Below, one piece after another: positions 61,568 through 64,000 of a stretch of 64,000 nucleotides of DNA (positions are counted from its first letter, which is position 1; every line of letters starts with the position of its first letter). The position numbers were made by a program, and so were the translations under genes. Below the pieces are notes generated by a model, which was not told where the DNA came from, ran no database searches, and saw only the letters and a program-made list of their open reading frames with translations. This DNA is from Leptospira saintgironsiae (lineage in GTDB: Bacteria > Spirochaetota > Leptospiria > Leptospirales > Leptospiraceae), in contig NZ_NPDR01000002.1 of NCBI RefSeq assembly GCF_002811765.1, forward strand, positions 310,001-374,000, read 5' to 3'.

Positions 61568-62581
61568 TTAAGATAAGAAAGATTCTCCCGGTTTTGGTCC
61601 TTTACCTTGTTTGACGAGAGAATTTGCCTCATCTAACTTCCAAGAATCAAAATATCTTTTGTCTTCTTGGCTTAGATCCGGACGAAGTGAGATAGGATTT
61701 CCGTTTTGGTCTGCGTATAATCCTCTTCTCCCGAAAAATCTTCCTCCTGATTCCTGAGGTTGTACAACCTTCTTCTTTTCTCCTCTCATTTGAAATGCAA
61801 GTCTTGCATTTTCTACATAAGATTTCAGTTCAGAAGGATCTACCGAAATTGTATGATCCGGACCTGGAAGAGCTTTGTCTAAGGTAAAATGTTTTTCTAA
61901 AACGCTCGCGCCGAGTGATACCGCCAATGCACCTGCGATACTTCCAGCTGTATGATCCGAAAAACCTAAAGGGCCATTGAATATATTTTTATAATATTCT
62001 AAGGTTTGTAAATTTGCTTTTTCTGGAGGAGTAGGGTAGAGAGAAACACAATGGAATAATACTAGATCTTTTACTTTTTCAGATTCCAGAAATTCTAATG
62101 CACGAATGACTTCAAAACCTTCTGCCGCACCGCTGGATAAAAATAATGGAAGTCCTGTGCTTGCGCATTTTTGTAAAAGTTGTTTATTTACTATATCTCC
62201 ACTCGCGATCTTAAGGGCTTTCACTCCTAAGTTTACTAAAAGATCTACACTACCTGGATCTAGAGGAGTGGAAAAGAAAAAGAGGCCTTCTTCTTTTGCA
62301 GTTTTTTGGAATTCAGTATGAAGTTTTTCTGAAAGTTCGTAAGTTTGGAAAATATCTACGAGGACTTTCGCTTTAGGATTTTTAATGTCTAAAAAATTTT
62401 CGGTCTTGTACGTTTGGAATTTTACCGCGTCTGCTCCCGCATTTTTAGCAGCTTGGATAGTTTTTTTACCTAATTCCAGATCCGCGTTATGATTCAATCC
62501 AATCTCTGCGATTATAAATGGGGAAGAATCCGGACCAATTTCCCATTTTTCTTCCAAACGAAAACTTTTCGAAAAAGACAT
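61568..62581 (-). CDS. NeuB-family sialic/nonulosonic acid synthase
   Basis: 337 residues with the NeuB TIM-barrel pattern: FIIAEIGLNHNADLELGKKTI, ADAVKFQTYK, FFFSTPLDPGSVDLL, KIASGDIVN, LGFSDHTAG and EKHFTLDKALPGPDHTIS. The family condenses phosphoenolpyruvate with an N-acetylated hexose sugar to make nonulosonic acids for surface glycans. The C-terminal 60 residues do not show a full antifreeze-like (SAF) domain, only GRRGLYADQNGNPI. AGGAG lies before the ATG. Confidence 0.9.
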   Translation of the reverse strand: MSFSKSFRLEEKWEIGPDSSPFIIAEIGLNHNADLELGKKTIQAAKNAGADAVKFQTYKTENFLDIKNPKAKVLVDIFQTYELSEKLHTEFQKTAKEEGLFFFSTPLDPGSVDLLVNLGVKALKIASGDIVNKQLLQKCASTGLPLFLSSGAAEGFEVIRALEFLESEKVKDLVLFHCVSLYPTPPEKANLQTLEYYKNIFNGPLGFSDHTAGSIAGALAVSLGASVLEKHFTLDKALPGPDHTISVDPSELKSYVENARLAFQMRGEKKKVVQPQESGGRFFGRRGLYADQNGNPISLRPDLSQEDKRYFDSWKLDEANSLVKQGKGPKPGESFLS

Positions 62582-62674
62582 TCTTTCTCCTGAAATGAAA
62601 GGGTAAACCCTTAAGACTAAGATCGGAATACCTGGCCGGAAAGGGAAGGATTTTTGATGAGGGCAGTGTCGTCT

Positions 62675-64000
62675 TCACTTCTCTGGAAAGATCCGATTCG
62701 TGTTCAGAAGTTCATAACTCAGATTTAGGAAAGCTTTTGCCTTCTTTTCATATTCGTCACAGGTCTCCTTGATAGAAACACATTTGGATTTGTACTCGCT
62801 CCAAGGCATTGGATAAGCTTCTCTGAGTTCACCTTCCGTGGATCTATATAGAGCATATTCCTTCTCAATCCAACCGATCACGCTTGAAAACGCAAAATAA
62901 GAACCTTCGGTTTTAGGTTGGATCGAATTAGAAAGTAGATCCTTACCGAAGGAAGAAAATTTTACTTTCTTACCTACAAGTCCTAAGATAGTCGGGATCA
63001 TATCCAATTGAGAAGAAATTTTTTGGTCCACTCCAGGTTTTATATATTTAGGAGAATAGATCAAAAGTGGAATATTACGATCTTCGAATGGGTTTAGATC
63101 TCTATGATGAGTATGATCAGCTACAAAAATAAAAATAGTATTGTGGAAGTAAGGAGACTTTTTTGCCTTCTCCATAAATTTGCCGATGGACTCATCTGAA
63201 TATGCGTAAGTGTTAAAATAATCAGAATCCTTCATAGTTTCTGGATAAGGATTTTTTCCTGTTTCTGGAACTTGGTAAGGATAATGGGTAGTTAGGGTCA
63301 GGCTAACTGCCGCGAAAGGTTGTTTTGCTTTTGAGATGGTTGTATGAAGTTCTTCTAATACATCCCCATCATAAAAGCCCCAGGCGCCAGATTTATATTT
63401 TTTAGTTTTTTCGATTTCCTCTTTTCCTATAATTGTGTCGAAACCCCAATGAGGAAAAAGAAAACTCATATTATCAAATCCTACATCTCCACCATGCACG
63501 AAATATGTAGAATATCCCAAGTTTTTCAGTAAAGATCCGAGGCCGCCGAAATTTCCCAATACTTGATGGGTTCTTACCACTGTGATACCAGGGCGATCCG
63601 GGATTCCCGTGAGAACAGACATCAGTCCGTTTACAGTTCTTCCACCTGTTGCAAAAAATCTGGAAAAATATCTGCCTTCTTTTACGAGAGAATTAAAATT
63701 AGGAGCGAGTTCTTTTCCACCTACGATCCCGTCTCCATTTGGTTTCAGGAATTTTCCGGTCCAACTTTCCAGAAGAATAAGAACTATATTTGGAGGAGTT
63801 TCTTTTCTGGTTTCTAAGGTTTCTCTTAAAAGTGGATATTCTGGATCTATAAATTTTGCACCTGGATAATCGATTTCTTTTTGTACGATCCGAATTGATT
63901 CTTCTTTTGACATTTGTAATTCAGGAAGAATGGATTTTGATTTTAGATCCATAATTGTGGTGAATACACCATTCAAAGGAAGTTGGTTTAAGAAAGGATT
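62675..64000 (-). CDS. LtaS-type sulfatase/phosphoglycerol transferase (5' end outside window)
   Basis: The frame runs past the window end, so the N-terminus and its membrane helices are missing. The visible 440 residues are an alkaline-phosphatase-superfamily enzyme: [17 protein letters not shown] with the metal Asp/Glu region, [18 protein letters not shown] with the nucleophile Thr/Ser, [26 protein letters not shown] and FVADHTHH (metal site). The family transfers phosphoglycerol to, or hydrolyses sulfate or phosphate from, surface glycans or lipids. A TTG at 63976 is only an internal codon. Upstream of neuB on the same strand, 93 bases apart. Confidence 0.85.
   Translation of the reverse strand, partial: NPFLNQLPLNGVFTTIMDLKSKSILPELQMSKEESIRIVQKEIDYPGAKFIDPEYPLLRETLETRKETPPNIVLILLESWTGKFLKPNGDGIVGGKELAPNFNSLVKEGRYFSRFFATGGRTVNGLMSVLTGIPDRPGITVVRTHQVLGNFGGLGSLLKNLGYSTYFVHGGDVGFDNMSFLFPHWGFDTIIGKEEIEKTKKYKSGAWGFYDGDVLEELHTTISKAKQPFAAVSLTLTTHYPYQVPETGKNPYPETMKDSDYFNTYAYSDESIGKFMEKAKKSPYFHNTIFIFVADHTHHRDLNPFEDRNIPLLIYSPKYIKPGVDQKISSQLDMIPTILGLVGKKVKFSSFGKDLLSNSIQPKTEGSYFAFSSVIGWIEKEYALYRSTEGELREAYPMPWSEYKSKCVSIKETCDEYEKKAKAFLNLSYELLNTNRIFPEK

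Overview
The window comes from a spirochaete of the genus Leptospira, most likely one of the species that carry lipL32 but diverge from L. interrogans (the low-virulence or 'intermediate' group). The main evidence is a recognisable but diverged LipL32 lipoprotein gene (9490-10296). Supporting evidence is a spirochaete-type periplasmic flagellar gene set that includes the collar protein FlbB, permissive lipoboxes, and moderate-GC coding with frequent TTG and GTG starts. Species assignment is an inference; no search was run.

Layout. 1-9300: sensory and metabolic genes (an ammonium-transporter/chemoreceptor fusion cut by the window edge, a membrane adenylate cyclase, a PP2C-type phosphatase with TPRs, two NAD(P)-dependent oxidoreductases and an acyl-CoA dehydrogenase). 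9430-17800: lipL32 with a readable promoter and terminator, a ParB-like protein with a Trp-rich tail, metK coupled to a half-transketolase, clpS, a double-hotdog dehydratase, a lipoprotein and an M3 peptidase. 17900-30800: lipid and redox genes (GST, SDR, fatty acid hydroxylase, acyl-CoA dehydrogenase), a 7TM-PAS-ATPase sensor, a START protein, an outer-membrane barrel, a sodium:alanine symporter/phosphatidylserine decarboxylase fusion, a DUF971 protein and threonine dehydratase. 30865-35074: an accessory patch with an ArsR regulator and its palindromic operator, an MFS drug exporter, two intact AHSA1/SRPBCC genes and a third broken by internal deletion, then a two-gene DUF4258-like/DUF2283 pair that may be a toxin-antitoxin system.

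35236-50536 (+ strand): a large flagellar run, fliN-fliO-fliP-fliQ-fliR-flhB-flhA-flhF-flhG-orf-fliA-fapA-orf-orf-remA-gmk, tightly packed with ATGA or TAATG overlaps. It supplies the export gate, the switch protein, placement and number control (FlhF/FlhG) and the flagellar sigma factor. 52038-58570 (- strand): the second flagellar run, fliF-fliG-fliH-fliI-fliJ-orf-flbB, supplying the MS ring, a divergent switch protein, the export ATPase complex and the collar protein. A strong hairpin separates fliH from fliI.

58800-64000: a SPOUT RNA methyltransferase, a DUF4349 membrane protein, an M23 peptidase with a discoidin-like N-terminal region, a NeuB-type synthase and a sulfatase/phosphoglycerol-transferase-like protein cut by the window end. 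No rRNA, tRNA, CRISPR array, insertion sequence or prophage was seen. No gene-free stretch exceeds 300 bases.

Points most worth a second look: the Amt-MCP and AGCS-PSD fusions, the apparent CTG start of gmk coupled to remA, the 128-bp overlap inside fliJ with its own strong ribosome binding site, the deletion-fused SRPBCC pseudogene, and the FliG homologue lacking several torque residues.
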